Below, piece after piece: positions 51,286 through 60,309 of a stretch of DNA of 60,309 nt. The notes under the pieces were generated by a model. It ran no database searches. It was not told where the DNA came from and saw nothing but the letters and a program-made list of their open reading frames with translations. Source of the stretch: Acidobacteriota bacterium (GTDB lineage: Bacteria; Acidobacteriota; Terriglobia; Versatilivoradales; Versatilivoraceae); the NCBI GenBank assembly GCA_022821775.1, contig JAJECY010000307.1, positions 1 to 60,309 of the forward strand. The letters are read 5' to 3'. A program made the position numbers and the translations under genes. Positions within the stretch are counted from its first letter, which is position 1. Every line of letters begins with the position of its first letter.

Positions 51286-52242
51286 TCAGAATCCGGCCCG
51301 CTTGTCGCAGATGTTCAGCAGGGGCTCTCCCTTGAGGTAGCGGGCCAGGTTGTCCTTGAAGATCCGGTAGCGGCGCTCCCAGGTCTGGGGGGAGTCGCCC
51401 GAGACGTGGGGGGAGATGAGGACGTTGGGCATGTCCCAGAGCGGGCTGTCGTCGGCCGGGGGTTCGGGCCTGGTGGCGTCGAAGCCGGCCCCGGCGATGC
51501 GTCCCGACCTCAGCCCGTCCGCCACCGCCGCCTCGTCCACGATGCCGCCCCGGGAGATGACGATCAGGCGGCTGCCCTGCTTGAGCCGGCCGATCCTCTC
51601 CCGGTTCAGCAGGCCTTCGGTGCCGTCGGTGAGGGGGGCCGTCACCACGAACCAGTCGGAGATCTGGAGCAACCGCTCCAGGTCCTCCAGGGTCCAGGCC
51701 TCGGCCACTCCCGGCGGCGGCTCCATGGGCTTCACGTCCACGCCATAGACCCGCATGCCGAAGGCCTGGGCCCGCACGGCCACCGCCCGGCCTATGGCGC
51801 CCAGGGCCAGAATCCCCATGGTGGCGCCGTCGAGCTCGGTGATCTGTGCCCGGTACTTGTCGACGTCCCAGCGGTGGGCCCGCTGATCGTCCAGCATGTC
51901 CACCATCCGGTGGGCGAGCATCAGAATGATGCCCATGACGTGGTCGGCCATGGCGATGGCATGGGTGGCGGGCGCGTTGGTCAGGACCACGTCGCTGGCC
52001 ACGAAGGCGGGATTGCCTCGCACCAGCGGGTCGAACCCCGCCCCCACGAAGTGGCACCAGCGCAACTTGCCGGCCGCCTCGAAGACGGCCGGGGTGATGG
52101 CCCCGAACAAGACCTCGGCGTCGGGGATCTCCCGGATCTGATCGGCCTGGGTGGGCGCCTCGCAAAATTCGACTGATGGGAAAGAGTTCCTGAGATCCGC
52201 GACAAACTCGCGGTCGGCTTCGCTGTCGAGGACGACTTTCAT
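51286..52242 (-). CDS. D-isomer-specific 2-hydroxyacid dehydrogenase family protein
   Basis: 318 aa. NAD-binding segment MGILALGAIGRAVAVRAQAF followed by GMRVYGVD, and the catalytic segments VISRGGIVDEAAVADGL (Arg), GAGFDATRPEPPADDSPLWD (Glu region, altered from the usual LDVFxxEP), and PNVLISPHVSG (His). It should reduce a 2-ketoacid or oxidise a 2-hydroxyacid, with unknown substrate. The LRR gene starts 41 bp downstream on the same strand, so they may share a transcript, though functional linkage is not obvious. Confidence 0.88.
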   Translation of the reverse strand: MKVVLDSEADREFVADLRNSFPSVEFCEAPTQADQIREIPDAEVLFGAITPAVFEAAGKLRWCHFVGAGFDPLVRGNPAFVASDVVLTNAPATHAIAMADHVMGIILMLAHRMVDMLDDQRAHRWDVDKYRAQITELDGATMGILALGAIGRAVAVRAQAFGMRVYGVDVKPMEPPPGVAEAWTLEDLERLLQISDWFVVTAPLTDGTEGLLNRERIGRLKQGSRLIVISRGGIVDEAAVADGLRSGRIAGAGFDATRPEPPADDSPLWDMPNVLISPHVSGDSPQTWERRYRIFKDNLARYLKGEPLLNICDKRAGF

Positions 52243-52820
52243 GGATTTGAGCCCCCATGGTTGTTTGGATCGGCAAGAAAATTTGACCGAAGTTACCGCA
52301 CCGCCGGGCGACCGTCAAGCCTGGCGTCGGTTCAGCCCCGGAAGATCCCACCCTTGCCCGAAACAACGATAAGAACAGAGTTATCCACGAAGATACACGA
52401 AGAAAGACGAAGGGCCACGAAGCGGGACGGATCTGCGTCAACGGCCCGCACCGCCACGAAACGGATTATCAACATCGATGCACAGGATTTTTTCAGGAAA
52501 CGACCGGCATCTGTTCCGGGGCATCCGCAATCCCGAACCGCATCATCGCCGAAGTCGGCTTTTCGTGCAGAAGCATTCCGTCCTGCTTATCCTGTGCATC
52601 GATGTTCAATGCTTGGTCCTCCTCGATTGAACTGGCCCGTCCGAGATGCCCGCTACGCCCAACACTCCGTTGCGGCGCTTGGTTTCAGCAAGGTTCGGTA
52701 ACCGAACCTTCGAAACAGGGTGTACAATGCCGTTCCTGCTTTCCGTGATCGACGGTCGGGTGACGACCACCCCAGGGAGCCTCGCCCTTGGCTTTGCTCT
52801 GCCAGATTCAACTGCAGGGG
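52243..52820. other. 578-base divergent intergenic region with dispersed repeats
   Basis: It separates the minus-strand dehydrogenase from the plus-strand symporter. It holds the A-B repeat element (52378-52610) and an inverted partner of its B end at about 52466-52485. No gene is seen. Confidence 0.55.
52378..52610 (+). repeat. A-B dispersed intergenic repeat element, copy 2
   Basis: It starts GAGTTATCCACGAAGA and ends ATCCTGTGCATCGATGTTCA, matching the ends of 11490-11668. Inside, ACATCGATGCACAGGAT (about 52468-52484) is the inverted form of the right end. Confidence 0.55.
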
Positions 52821-54392
52821 ATGGACTACGGGTTGATCCTGGTCTATGCGCTGCTGGTGATGGCGATCGGCTTCGGATTTTCGCGCCAGCAGGGAAGCTC
52901 GGCCAACTACCTGCTGGCGGGACGATCCATGGGCTGGGCGGCCGTGGGCATCTCCCAACTGGCCAGCCTGCTGTCGGCCATCAGCTACCTGGGCACCCCG
53001 GGCGAGGCCTACGGCTACGACCTGCAGTATCTCCTCTTCAGCATCTGCGGCTTTCTGTGCGTGCCCCTGGCAATCTATTTCTTCCTGGACTTCTTCTATC
53101 GACTGAACCTGACCTCCATCTACGAGTACCTGGAACGGAGGTTCAATTATCCCACCCGGCTCCTGGCCAGCGCGGTCTTCATCATCTCCCGGCTGGCCTG
53201 GATGGCCACCATCGTGGTGGCCGTCTCCCTGGCCATCGAGGAACTCACCGGGATCGAGCCGGCGGTCTCCATCGTCCTGACCACGGCGGTGGCCACCGCC
53301 TATACCCTGGTGGGCGGCATGAAGGCCATCATCTGGACCGACGTGCTGCAGTTTTTCCTCTTCACCCTGGGCCTGGCCGCGGCGGTCGCCCTGATCTTCT
53401 GGAAGGACCCGGCCTCCGAGCTGCTGGCCGTGATGGTCCGCGACGACAAGCTGAGGATGTTCAACTTCAGCCTGGATCCCACAACCCGCATCACCGTCTG
53501 GATGGCCGTGACCGCGGGAGCCGTCAACGGCGTCGCCAACCTGACCGACCAGGTCAGCATGCAGCGCTACCTCTCCTGCGGGTCGCTGCGGGAGGCCCGG
53601 CGGGCGGTGTGGTTCAAGCCCTTCCTGTCGATACCGGTCACCGTGCTGATCTACGGCCTGGGGCTGGCTCTCTACGCCCACCACCAGTTGAACCCGGAAC
53701 TGGCCGTGGGGATCGGGAGCGCCGACCGGGCCTTTCCCCACTTTGTCCTGAACGAAATGCGGGGCGGCCTGGCGGGCCTCATCCTGGCCGCCATATTCGC
53801 GGCCGCCATGTCGAGCATCGATTCGGGGACCCACACCATCAGCACGGTCTGCGTGGAAGACTACTACAAGCGGCTGATTCGTCCCGATGCTCCCGACGGA
53901 CTCTGCCTGCGGCTGGCCCGCGGGCTGACATTGGTCTGGGCCGTCGTCATCGCGGTGCTGGCCCAGACCCTGACCGGGCAGGACACCATCGTGGGGACCA
54001 TGGCCACGGTGGCGGCCCCGTTTTTCGGGTGCGCGGTGGGCATGTTCGTGCTGGGAACCGCCACCCGTCGGGCCACGGGTTGGGGGACCTCATTGGGAGC
54101 CCTGGTCGGCTACGGACTGGTGCTGGTGACCAGGTACTGGCTGTTCAAGATCGACGGGCAGTGGCTCCTGCTGCCGGGAGGGCCGGACCCCTACACGGCC
54201 GGCACCGTCGAGCAGGTCTCCAAGTTCTGGCTGACCTTCATCAGCTTCGCGGGCACGGTCATTCCGGGCTACCTGATCAGCCTGGCTTCTCCCGCTCCCT
54301 CCAGGGACCGGCTGCGCGGCCTGACCCTGTGGGACGGGAAAGGGGAGGCTCGAGCCGAGGCCGGGCCAGGCAGCGAGCCAAAGCAGGACTGA
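52821..54392 (+). CDS. sodium:solute symporter (SSS family)
   Basis: 523 aa from ATG 52821, which gives the standard N-terminus MDYGLILVYALLVMAIGFGF; a TTG at 52788 is in frame. SSS features: SSANYLLAGRSMGWAAVGIS, YTLVGGMKAIIWTDVLQFFL and MSSIDSGTHTISTV (sodium-site serines). About 13 hydrophobic helices. The transported solute is not inferable. One base separates its stop from the second Nramp-like transporter, so they are cotranscribed. Confidence 0.93.
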   Translation: MDYGLILVYALLVMAIGFGFSRQQGSSANYLLAGRSMGWAAVGISQLASLLSAISYLGTPGEAYGYDLQYLLFSICGFLCVPLAIYFFLDFFYRLNLTSIYEYLERRFNYPTRLLASAVFIISRLAWMATIVVAVSLAIEELTGIEPAVSIVLTTAVATAYTLVGGMKAIIWTDVLQFFLFTLGLAAAVALIFWKDPASELLAVMVRDDKLRMFNFSLDPTTRITVWMAVTAGAVNGVANLTDQVSMQRYLSCGSLREARRAVWFKPFLSIPVTVLIYGLGLALYAHHQLNPELAVGIGSADRAFPHFVLNEMRGGLAGLILAAIFAAAMSSIDSGTHTISTVCVEDYYKRLIRPDAPDGLCLRLARGLTLVWAVVIAVLAQTLTGQDTIVGTMATVAAPFFGCAVGMFVLGTATRRATGWGTSLGALVGYGLVLVTRYWLFKIDGQWLLLPGGPDPYTAGTVEQVSKFWLTFISFAGTVIPGYLISLASPAPSRDRLRGLTLWDGKGEARAEAGPGSEPKQD

Positions 54393-54393
54393 C

Positions 54394-55959
54394 ATGCCTC
54401 AGCCGGAATCGGAAGCAGCCGTCCCCGGCCCGCCCGCGGACCAGGCGGCCCGGCAAGAGCCGCGCATCGACGATCCCCCGGCGGCGCTGTGGTCGCGCAA
54501 CCCGCTGGCCTGGTTTCGCTTCTTCGGCCCCGGCGCCATCGTGGCCTCGGTGACGGTGGGCAGCGGAGAGATCGTCTTCCCCTCCCGGGGCGGCGCCCTC
54601 TTCGGCTACCAGCTTCTGTGGATCTACCCGGCGGTGGCCCTGCTGAAGTGGGGCATGGCCTATGCCAGCATGCGCCACATGATCCTCAGCGGCGCCCATC
54701 CCTTCCAGCGTTGGACCCACCTGCCCGGCCCCCGCGGATGGCTCCCCCTGTCCATCGTGACGGTGTCCGTCCTCTGCCTGCCGCTCTGGTACTCCTGGCT
54801 GTCCGGCATCCTGGGAACCCACTGCGCCCAGGTCTCGGGCTTTGCCGACCACTGCTTCTGGGCCACCGCCTGGGCGCTGGTGGCCATGGCCCTGCTGTGG
54901 CGGGGCGGCTACCGTTTTCTGGAGAAGGCCCAGCTCCTCATCCTGGCCATCATGCTGCTGGCGGTCTTCGTGGCCGTCTTCTTCGTTCGGCCCGACTGGC
55001 TGGAGGCCCTCGAGGGGTTCCTGGTTCCCCATGCCCTGCAGTACCCCGACTGGGCCTTCCAGGTGGTCCCCAAGCTGAGCCGGCGCTCCGAGTGGGTGGA
55101 AGTGCTGGTCTACGTGGCCGTCATCGGCGGGGGTACCGAAGACTACCTCGCCTACGTGGCCTTCCTGCGGGAAAAACGCTGGGGGCGCAGCCACCTGCCG
55201 CCCGTGGCCGGCAGTCGACTGCAGGAGGTGGCCGCCCGCGGGAACCACCCTGGACGGATCTGGATTCGGGCGGCGCTGATCGACACGGTCACCAGCTTCG
55301 TCTGCGTGGTCCTGATCGCGGTGGCCTTCACCCTCATGGGAACGCTCATCCTGCAGCCCCAGCGGCTGGTCCCGGACGGACTGGAGCTGGTCAGCTACCA
55401 GGCGGCCTTCCTGACCGGCCTGGCCGCCTGGCTCAAGCCGCTCTACGACCTGGCCATCTTCCTGGCCTTCTTCGGCATCCTGCTGGGCGGGCCCGAGATG
55501 GCCTACCGGCTCTGGTCCGCCTACCTGGAAAGCGTTCCCGCGCTGGCCCGCCGGGTGAAACCCCGGCTGGTTCGGGCCGCCGCCATCGGCTGGACGCTCC
55601 TCCCGGCCCTGATCATTCTCTGGACCCTCCGTTGGCTGCAGCAAACCGGGGCGGTGGAGCCGGGGTTCGACCTGCTCGACCTGGTCACCCCGGCCGGCAT
55701 CTTCACCAGCTTCGTGGCCAGCTTCTTCTGTTTCGCCAACCTCTGGGCCGACCGAAGGTTCCTTCCGCCGCCACTGCGGGCTCCCCTGTTCCTCCAGGCC
55801 GTCAACCTGGCGGCCGGAAGCGCCTTCCTGTTCACCGCCGTCCGGGCCATGGCAAGCTACCAGGGGGTGCTGGGCTACGGATTCCTCCTCCTGCTGCTGG
55901 CCGGCTGCATGCTGGCGGCCTGGAGAATGCAGTCCCTGCACGAGGAAAGCCCGGCTTGA
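54394..55959 (+). CDS. Nramp-related transporter, second copy
   Basis: 521 aa. After a 45-aa Pro/Ala-rich soluble start come about 11 hydrophobic helices. Helix 1 reads FFGPGAIVASVTVGSGEIVF, again lacking DPGN but with the same GPG and GxxE positions as the first Nramp-like protein. A loop YVAVIGGGTEDYLAYVAFLR lies where Nramp has its helix-6 metal site. There is no EF-hand insertion. Cotranscription with the SSS symporter suggests both serve uptake of related solutes. Its DNA is distinct from the copy at 45231-47117, so the two are not a recent duplication. Confidence 0.83.
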   Translation: MPQPESEAAVPGPPADQAARQEPRIDDPPAALWSRNPLAWFRFFGPGAIVASVTVGSGEIVFPSRGGALFGYQLLWIYPAVALLKWGMAYASMRHMILSGAHPFQRWTHLPGPRGWLPLSIVTVSVLCLPLWYSWLSGILGTHCAQVSGFADHCFWATAWALVAMALLWRGGYRFLEKAQLLILAIMLLAVFVAVFFVRPDWLEALEGFLVPHALQYPDWAFQVVPKLSRRSEWVEVLVYVAVIGGGTEDYLAYVAFLREKRWGRSHLPPVAGSRLQEVAARGNHPGRIWIRAALIDTVTSFVCVVLIAVAFTLMGTLILQPQRLVPDGLELVSYQAAFLTGLAAWLKPLYDLAIFLAFFGILLGGPEMAYRLWSAYLESVPALARRVKPRLVRAAAIGWTLLPALIILWTLRWLQQTGAVEPGFDLLDLVTPAGIFTSFVASFFCFANLWADRRFLPPPLRAPLFLQAVNLAAGSAFLFTAVRAMASYQGVLGYGFLLLLLAGCMLAAWRMQSLHEESPA

Positions 55960-55963
55960 GGGG

Positions 55964-55994
55964 CCGCTGCTGCCAACGGACCGGGTCGCAGCGG
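55964..55994. terminator. hairpin between convergent genes
   Basis: CCGCTGC (55964-55970) and GCAGCGG (55988-55994) pair just after the transporter stop. It could serve both strands; no T-tract is clear. Confidence 0.33.
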
Positions 55995-56042
55995 GCAGCC
56001 GGGGCTGCGGCAACGGGATGCCCAGGCGGGTGGGGATCAGGC

Positions 56043-59000
56043 TCAGAACGGAATGGACATGCGGAAGCGCACCCCCATGTCCGCGCCCCGGCTGCTCTTC
56101 GCTCGAGTACCCTCCAGCTCCAGGTTCAATGGGTTGGTGTCGGAATCGGTGGGTTGAAGGCCGAACTCGCTCCCGACACTCCATTGCTTCCCGTGGCCGG
56201 TCCAGCGGAGGCGGCTGAAGGGGGTCAACATTCCTCGTCCCTGCAACACCTCCAAACCGTAGGCGGCTTCGCTGTCGATCCGGCTCACGGGAACAAGGCT
56301 CGACGGCAGTCCCCGACCCTGGCCACGGGAATCAGCATAGGAGTGATCCCACAAAGCCGCCCCGCCCCGGCCATTTTGCCCATGAGAGGCGAGGGCTGAC
56401 ATCCGCAGACCCCTCCGCTTGTTCCCCGGATCCCAACTCGCCTGCAGGCCGGCTCCCCAGTCCTGGTAGCCGCCATCGTGAAACAGCAACATTCGCCCCT
56501 GCAGGGCCAGACCCAGGCCTGTCGGGCTATCGATGAACCCCAGGCGCAAACCGCTTTCCACAGACGTGCCGTGCACCGCTTCCCCTCGATCCAGTCGGCC
56601 GCCGATTTCGCTTTTCAGGCTGAAGGAACGCTTCCTGCCGCCGCGTTGGTGAATGACCTCCAGCATGGCCCGCGCTCGCGATGCTTTCCCGTATACCTCA
56701 CCAATCCGCTCAAACGGGTCGATCCCGATGTTGGACATGAATCCATCCACGCGAAGGCCCAACTCATTGTTGCCGGGCCTGGTCAAAAGCGAACGCAGCC
56801 CCCCGGCCCACATCCGAAATTCGGCGTTGAAGATGTGCGCCAGCCGGGGGTCCCGTATGTCGACAGAACCGCGTCCCACACCCCCGATGCCCCAGAGGCT
56901 GAGGCGGCGGTGGGGCTGCCAGTGCAGGTAGGGATGAAACGTGTTGAAACTGGCCGCCAACCGCCCCTCTCGACTGTCGCTATATTTCATCGAGCCCCAG
57001 CTTCGAGCAAAGGACAGTCCGGTCAGTAACTGCCGGTTGGAAAGAAGGTCCATCCCGACGTGGGTCGCCCCAAGTCCTCCACGGAATTCGATCTGGGAGC
57101 TGTTTCCGTCGAAGTGCTGGAAATCGCCGTGGCCCCACAACACGGGTCGCCGATAGCTACCGGCAAAGGCATTGCCTGCAAGAGGGAAGCCGAATGATGT
57201 GCCAGAAAGGATCGGTCCCGTTTCAGGTCCTCCGGAAGCATCCAGTCCCGGCGAATGCCGGGATCGATCCTGATGGTAGGTGGGCATCCACCAGCCCTGT
57301 TCCTGCTTCATGCGTTGCAACTGGCGCCAGCGTTCGAAACGGGATTCAATGGCAGTCTGAGCGCTCTCCGCCAGCGCCCCCGACATGGCCGACATGAGCA
57401 CTGGAAGTGCACGGGTGAGTTCTTCGGCGGTGAGATCGGTAATGGTAACCCTGAGCGGTGTGACAGAAATGCTCTCATAGTGTGGATCGTAACTATTGGC
57501 GCTATGGCTGAACACTTCGTTTTCATCCAGGGTGTTTTCGTCGTAGAAGGTATCGAATCCCACGGCTTGAGCGATGTTCCAGTTGTCCTGGGTAAAGGTT
57601 ACCTGATCGATGATGGCGGTCAGCATCTTGGGGTTGGAGCTCAAGATGGAAACAGTCACGGTGGCCATTGGTTGAGAGAGCAGAACGACGGTATAGGTCG
57701 CGGATTCGCCCTCGGGAACGCTCATGTGCGGGTTGGGAACGACTTTGACCCCGGCGTTGTCGTCGTCGTTAATGTCGACCGAAACTGTGGGGACGGGAAT
57801 CCCGTGATAGGTGGGATCGGAACTGGTGGCCGAAAAGGTCAACGTGCCGACCTCGTGGGTAGCATCATCATCCTTGGAAACCGGAACCGACACCTGTTGA
57901 GTGGTGGACCAGGTTGCCGGGCTGAAGGTCAACGAGACCGGCAAGGTGGAGATGTCGCTGTTGTTGCTTCTCAGGGAGAGACGAACCTCTTCCGAGGGCT
58001 TGCTTGTCAGCACTACCGTGACGGTCCCGGAGTCTCCCTCCGATAGGGTGAGTTCTCGGGGAGAGACGCTCACCCCGACCGCGTCATCATCGATGACCGA
58101 TACCGAAACATCCGGGACCGCCATACCGCCATACGCGCTGTCCGAGCTGGTGGTCGAGTGGCCCAGGATAGCGATGTCGTCCACGGCGTCCGGATCCTGC
58201 AGGGCTTGAACGGTGACTGTCTGGGGCTCATCCCAGTTTGAAACGTCAAAGGTCAAGGAGTCGGGCCGTGGAACAACGTCCTCGTCTCCTCGCCGTTCAA
58301 CCTCAACCACGACGTCCCGAGACGGCTTCGAGGTCAGTACCACGGTGTAGGTCCGGGAACCTCCCTCGTCAATGGTGAGATTCAGGGGAGAGACAGCCAC
58401 CCCCGCAGAATCAAGGTCGCCGACCGTGATCCGCACCGGGTCAACCGGCGCACCGTCATAGGTCGAATCGGCACTGGTCGCCGAGTGACTCAAGGTAGCG
58501 ACGTCGTCGACCGCATCCGAATCCGGGGAGGCCCGTACGGTTACGGTCCCCGGGTTATCCCATTCCGAAGGCTCAAAGGAAACCTGGTCCACATTCGCGG
58601 ATATGTCCGGGTCACCGTTATGGCTAAGCACGACGACAACCGGCTGGGACGGCCTCGACGTCAGCGCCACCGTATAGGTTGTGGAGGCGTCCTCGGGCAT
58701 TTCCAATCGGGTTGGTGTGACCTTCACACGGGCGGAGTCATTGTCGCTGACCCTGATCACTACCTCCTCCACGGGAGTTCCCTGGTAGGTTGGGTCCGCA
58801 CTGGTGGCGGCATGGCTGAACCGGGCTTTTTCGTCAAGGGCATCATCGTCTTGAGCCGCCTGTGCCCGCACTGTCTGCGGAGCGTTCCAATCATTCGGGG
58901 CAAAGGTCAGCGAGGCCGGCGAAGGAGTCAGATCTCGGTTATCACTACTTACTGCGAGATAGACGGTGTTTGCGGGCCTGCTCTTCAGCACAACGGTGTA

Positions 59001-60309
59001 GGTTCCCGACGCGCCTTCAGGAACTGACAAGGTGGTGGGAGTTATACTGACACCAGCCAGGTCATCATCACCTACAGAGATCCGCACATCGCTCAAAACC
59101 AAGCCATCATAGGCCCCATCGGAGCTGGTGGATGAGTGGACCAACGTTGCGGTGTCATTGACCGCGTCGTCGTCGGGCAGGGCCTCGACCCTTACAGCCT
59201 GAGGTTCGTTCCAATTAGTTGCCGCAAAGGTCAGGGAGCCTGCATCGATGCCGACGTCAGGGTCCCCGCTGTGGGTGATGACGACGGTCACGTCGTGGGT
59301 GGGTTGCGAAGTCAGGACCATCTGGTAGTGGTCACTTCCTCCTTCGGAGATGGTCAGTAGTGTTGGCGTAATCGACACATTGGTCGTCTCGTCGTCTGTG
59401 GCAGTGACGTTTACTTCCGGAACCTTGGTCCCGTCGTAGTCCGCATCGGTGCTGGCTGCCGTGTGGCTGAACGTCCCCGTGTCATTGATGGCGTCGTCAT
59501 CCTGCAAGGCCAAGACGGTCACCGTTTGAGCCGTGTCCCAATCGGAAGACGAAAATGTCAGCCTGTCCGTGTTGCTGTCTATTTCTGCATCCCCATTGTG
59601 ACTGATCATGACCTTTACGTCGTGGGCGGGTTGGGAGGTCAGGACTACCTGGTAGCCGCCACTGCCTCCTTCGGAGATGGTCAGCTCCGTCGGTGTAATT
59701 GAAACGCTGGCCGTGTCATCGTCGGCGACGGAGACGTCCACATCCAAAACCGTGGTTCCGTTGTAGTCCGCATCGGTGCTGACTGCCGCATGGCTGAATG
59801 TCCCCGTGTCATCGATGGCGTCGTGATCCTGCAAGGCCAAGACCGTCACCGTCTGCGCCGTGTCCCAGTCGGAGCCAGTGAAGATCAATTCTTGGTCATG
59901 GATGCTGATGTCCCCGTCGCCGCTGGGACTGATGGTGATGGCCACTTCATGGGTAGGTTGCGAGGTCAGGACCACCTCATAGCTGTCGCTGCCTCCTTCG
60001 GAGATGGTCAGCTCCGTTGGTGTGATTGACACGCCGGCCGTCTCATCGTCGGTGACGGAGACGTCCACATCCAAAACCGTAGTTCCGTTGTAGTCCGCAT
60101 CGGTGCTGACTGCCGTGTGGCTGAATGTCCCCGTGTCATCGATGGCGTCGTCATCCTGCAAAGCCAAGACCGTCACCGTCTGCGCCGTGTCCCAGTCGGA
60201 GTCAGTGAAGGTCAACTCCTGGTCATGGATGCTGATGTCCCCGTCGCCGCTGGGACTGATGGTGATGGCCACTTCATGGGTAGGTTGCGAGGTCAGGACC
60301 ACCTCATAG
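56043..60309 (-). CDS. Calx-beta-like repeat protein with C-terminal outer-membrane barrel (partial)
   Basis: The frame is open to the window end, so the N-terminus lies outside; at least 1420 aa are visible. Eight complete repeats of about 109 residues and part of a ninth are seen, each starting like VSITPTELTISEGGSDSYEV and containing a FxxxDWDxAQTVTVLALQDD segment, a Calx-beta-like or cadherin-like fold with likely calcium sites. The last 400 residues form a beta-barrel (FRGGLGATHVGMDLLSNRQL, LRVDGFMSNIGIDPFERIGE) ending RFRMSIPF with a terminal Phe, as in autotransporters. It is probably a large surface adhesin anchored by its own barrel. The repeats nearest the window end are almost identical at DNA level. 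Confidence 0.88.
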   Translation of the reverse strand, partial: YEVVLTSQPTHEVAITISPSGDGDISIHDQELTFTDSDWDTAQTVTVLALQDDDAIDDTGTFSHTAVSTDADYNGTTVLDVDVSVTDDETAGVSITPTELTISEGGSDSYEVVLTSQPTHEVAITISPSGDGDISIHDQELIFTGSDWDTAQTVTVLALQDHDAIDDTGTFSHAAVSTDADYNGTTVLDVDVSVADDDTASVSITPTELTISEGGSGGYQVVLTSQPAHDVKVMISHNGDAEIDSNTDRLTFSSSDWDTAQTVTVLALQDDDAINDTGTFSHTAASTDADYDGTKVPEVNVTATDDETTNVSITPTLLTISEGGSDHYQMVLTSQPTHDVTVVITHSGDPDVGIDAGSLTFAATNWNEPQAVRVEALPDDDAVNDTATLVHSSTSSDGAYDGLVLSDVRISVGDDDLAGVSITPTTLSVPEGASGTYTVVLKSRPANTVYLAVSSDNRDLTPSPASLTFAPNDWNAPQTVRAQAAQDDDALDEKARFSHAATSADPTYQGTPVEEVVIRVSDNDSARVKVTPTRLEMPEDASTTYTVALTSRPSQPVVVVLSHNGDPDISANVDQVSFEPSEWDNPGTVTVRASPDSDAVDDVATLSHSATSADSTYDGAPVDPVRITVGDLDSAGVAVSPLNLTIDEGGSRTYTVVLTSKPSRDVVVEVERRGDEDVVPRPDSLTFDVSNWDEPQTVTVQALQDPDAVDDIAILGHSTTSSDSAYGGMAVPDVSVSVIDDDAVGVSVSPRELTLSEGDSGTVTVVLTSKPSEEVRLSLRSNNSDISTLPVSLTFSPATWSTTQQVSVPVSKDDDATHEVGTLTFSATSSDPTYHGIPVPTVSVDINDDDNAGVKVVPNPHMSVPEGESATYTVVLLSQPMATVTVSILSSNPKMLTAIIDQVTFTQDNWNIAQAVGFDTFYDENTLDENEVFSHSANSYDPHYESISVTPLRVTITDLTAEELTRALPVLMSAMSGALAESAQTAIESRFERWRQLQRMKQEQGWWMPTYHQDRSRHSPGLDASGGPETGPILSGTSFGFPLAGNAFAGSYRRPVLWGHGDFQHFDGNSSQIEFRGGLGATHVGMDLLSNRQLLTGLSFARSWGSMKYSDSREGRLAASFNTFHPYLHWQPHRRLSLWGIGGVGRGSVDIRDPRLAHIFNAEFRMWAGGLRSLLTRPGNNELGLRVDGFMSNIGIDPFERIGEVYGKASRARAMLEVIHQRGGRKRSFSLKSEIGGRLDRGEAVHGTSVESGLRLGFIDSPTGLGLALQGRMLLFHDGGYQDWGAGLQASWDPGNKRRGLRMSALASHGQNGRGGAALWDHSYADSRGQGRGLPSSLVPVSRIDSEAAYGLEVLQGRGMLTPFSRLRWTGHGKQWSVGSEFGLQPTDSDTNPLNLELEGTRAKSSRGADMGVRFRMSIPF
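57400..60309 (-). repeat. ~327-bp tandem repeat array encoding Calx-beta-like units
   Basis: The sequence GAGATGGTCAG recurs at about 59347, 59674 and 60001, exactly 327 bp (109 codons) apart, and similar units continue to about 57400. The distal copies (59674-60309) are nearly identical, the proximal ones diverged. Confidence 0.85.

Noticed and set aside
51245-52441. Extension of the LRR protein by 399 codons upstream of 51244
   Set aside because: The extra residues are low-complexity His/Arg/Gly/Pro text lying in a shifted frame of the dehydrogenase gene on the same strand. The signal peptide sits after 51244, so the protein starts there.
57400-60309. Possible satellite or CRISPR-like array
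   Set aside because: Units are 327 bp, in frame, and encode a recognisable Calx-beta-like domain.

Overview
The window is a GC-rich bacterial chromosomal segment without phage or plasmid genes. An Oar-like TonB-dependent receptor (carboxypeptidase-regulatory N-terminus), an SBBP-propeller surface protein, a DUF1501 / DUF1549-DUF1553 / PPC cluster, a MoxR/ChlI-like AAA + VWA pair and a single-domain GlmU next to GlmS together point to the Acidobacteriota. Planctomycetota share the DUF1501/1549 genes and are the main alternative. This is inference from gene families; there is no rRNA gene here.

Layout. 1-222: end of a surface protein. 315-3412: a decaheme c-type cytochrome overlapping an outer-membrane beta-barrel gene, together an MtrAB/PioAB-like electron conduit. 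3830-7753: NAD synthetase split into glutaminase and synthetase genes, then rsmI and a class I aminotransferase. 7754-17559 (minus strand): a large SBBP protein, then a TonB receptor preceded by an ECF sigma / anti-sigma pair. 17720-26238: an M16-like protein lacking its zinc motif, a TPR protein, glmU (uridyltransferase only), glmS, the AAA+VWA pair and tRNA-Ser(GCU). 26266-28880: a subtilase with a small I9-like partner, and a broken Fic gene. 29190-36049 (minus): branched-chain aminotransferase, DUF1501, DUF1549/1553 and PPC genes. 36134-39686: alanine/sodium symporter, a coiled-coil protein, SMP-30-like lactonase and HpaI-like aldolase.

39687-42137 is a small accessory island: two PIN toxin-antitoxin modules, a deleted copy of one of them, two copies of a ~115-bp element with terminal inverted repeats, solitary repeat ends and a DUF2283 stub. 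It is followed by an ABC-F ATPase. 44149-55959 holds a lipoprotein, two Nramp-related transporters (one with four EF-hand-like calcium loops inserted), a giant plant-type LRR protein, a 2-hydroxyacid dehydrogenase and an SSS symporter. 56043 to the window end is a Calx-beta-like repeat protein with an outer-membrane barrel.

The most distinctive signal is a C-terminal module of about 480-500 residues shared by three otherwise unrelated surface proteins (window start; 7754-9262; 47234-48672). It is joined to a beta-propeller in one and to 19 tandem plant-type LRRs in another. I read it as a common presentation or secretion module carrying variable recognition domains. It contains four units with a recurring [ST]-[DSE]-L-x-[LIV]-x-N core and looks poorly characterised. 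Nothing here could be tested by database search.
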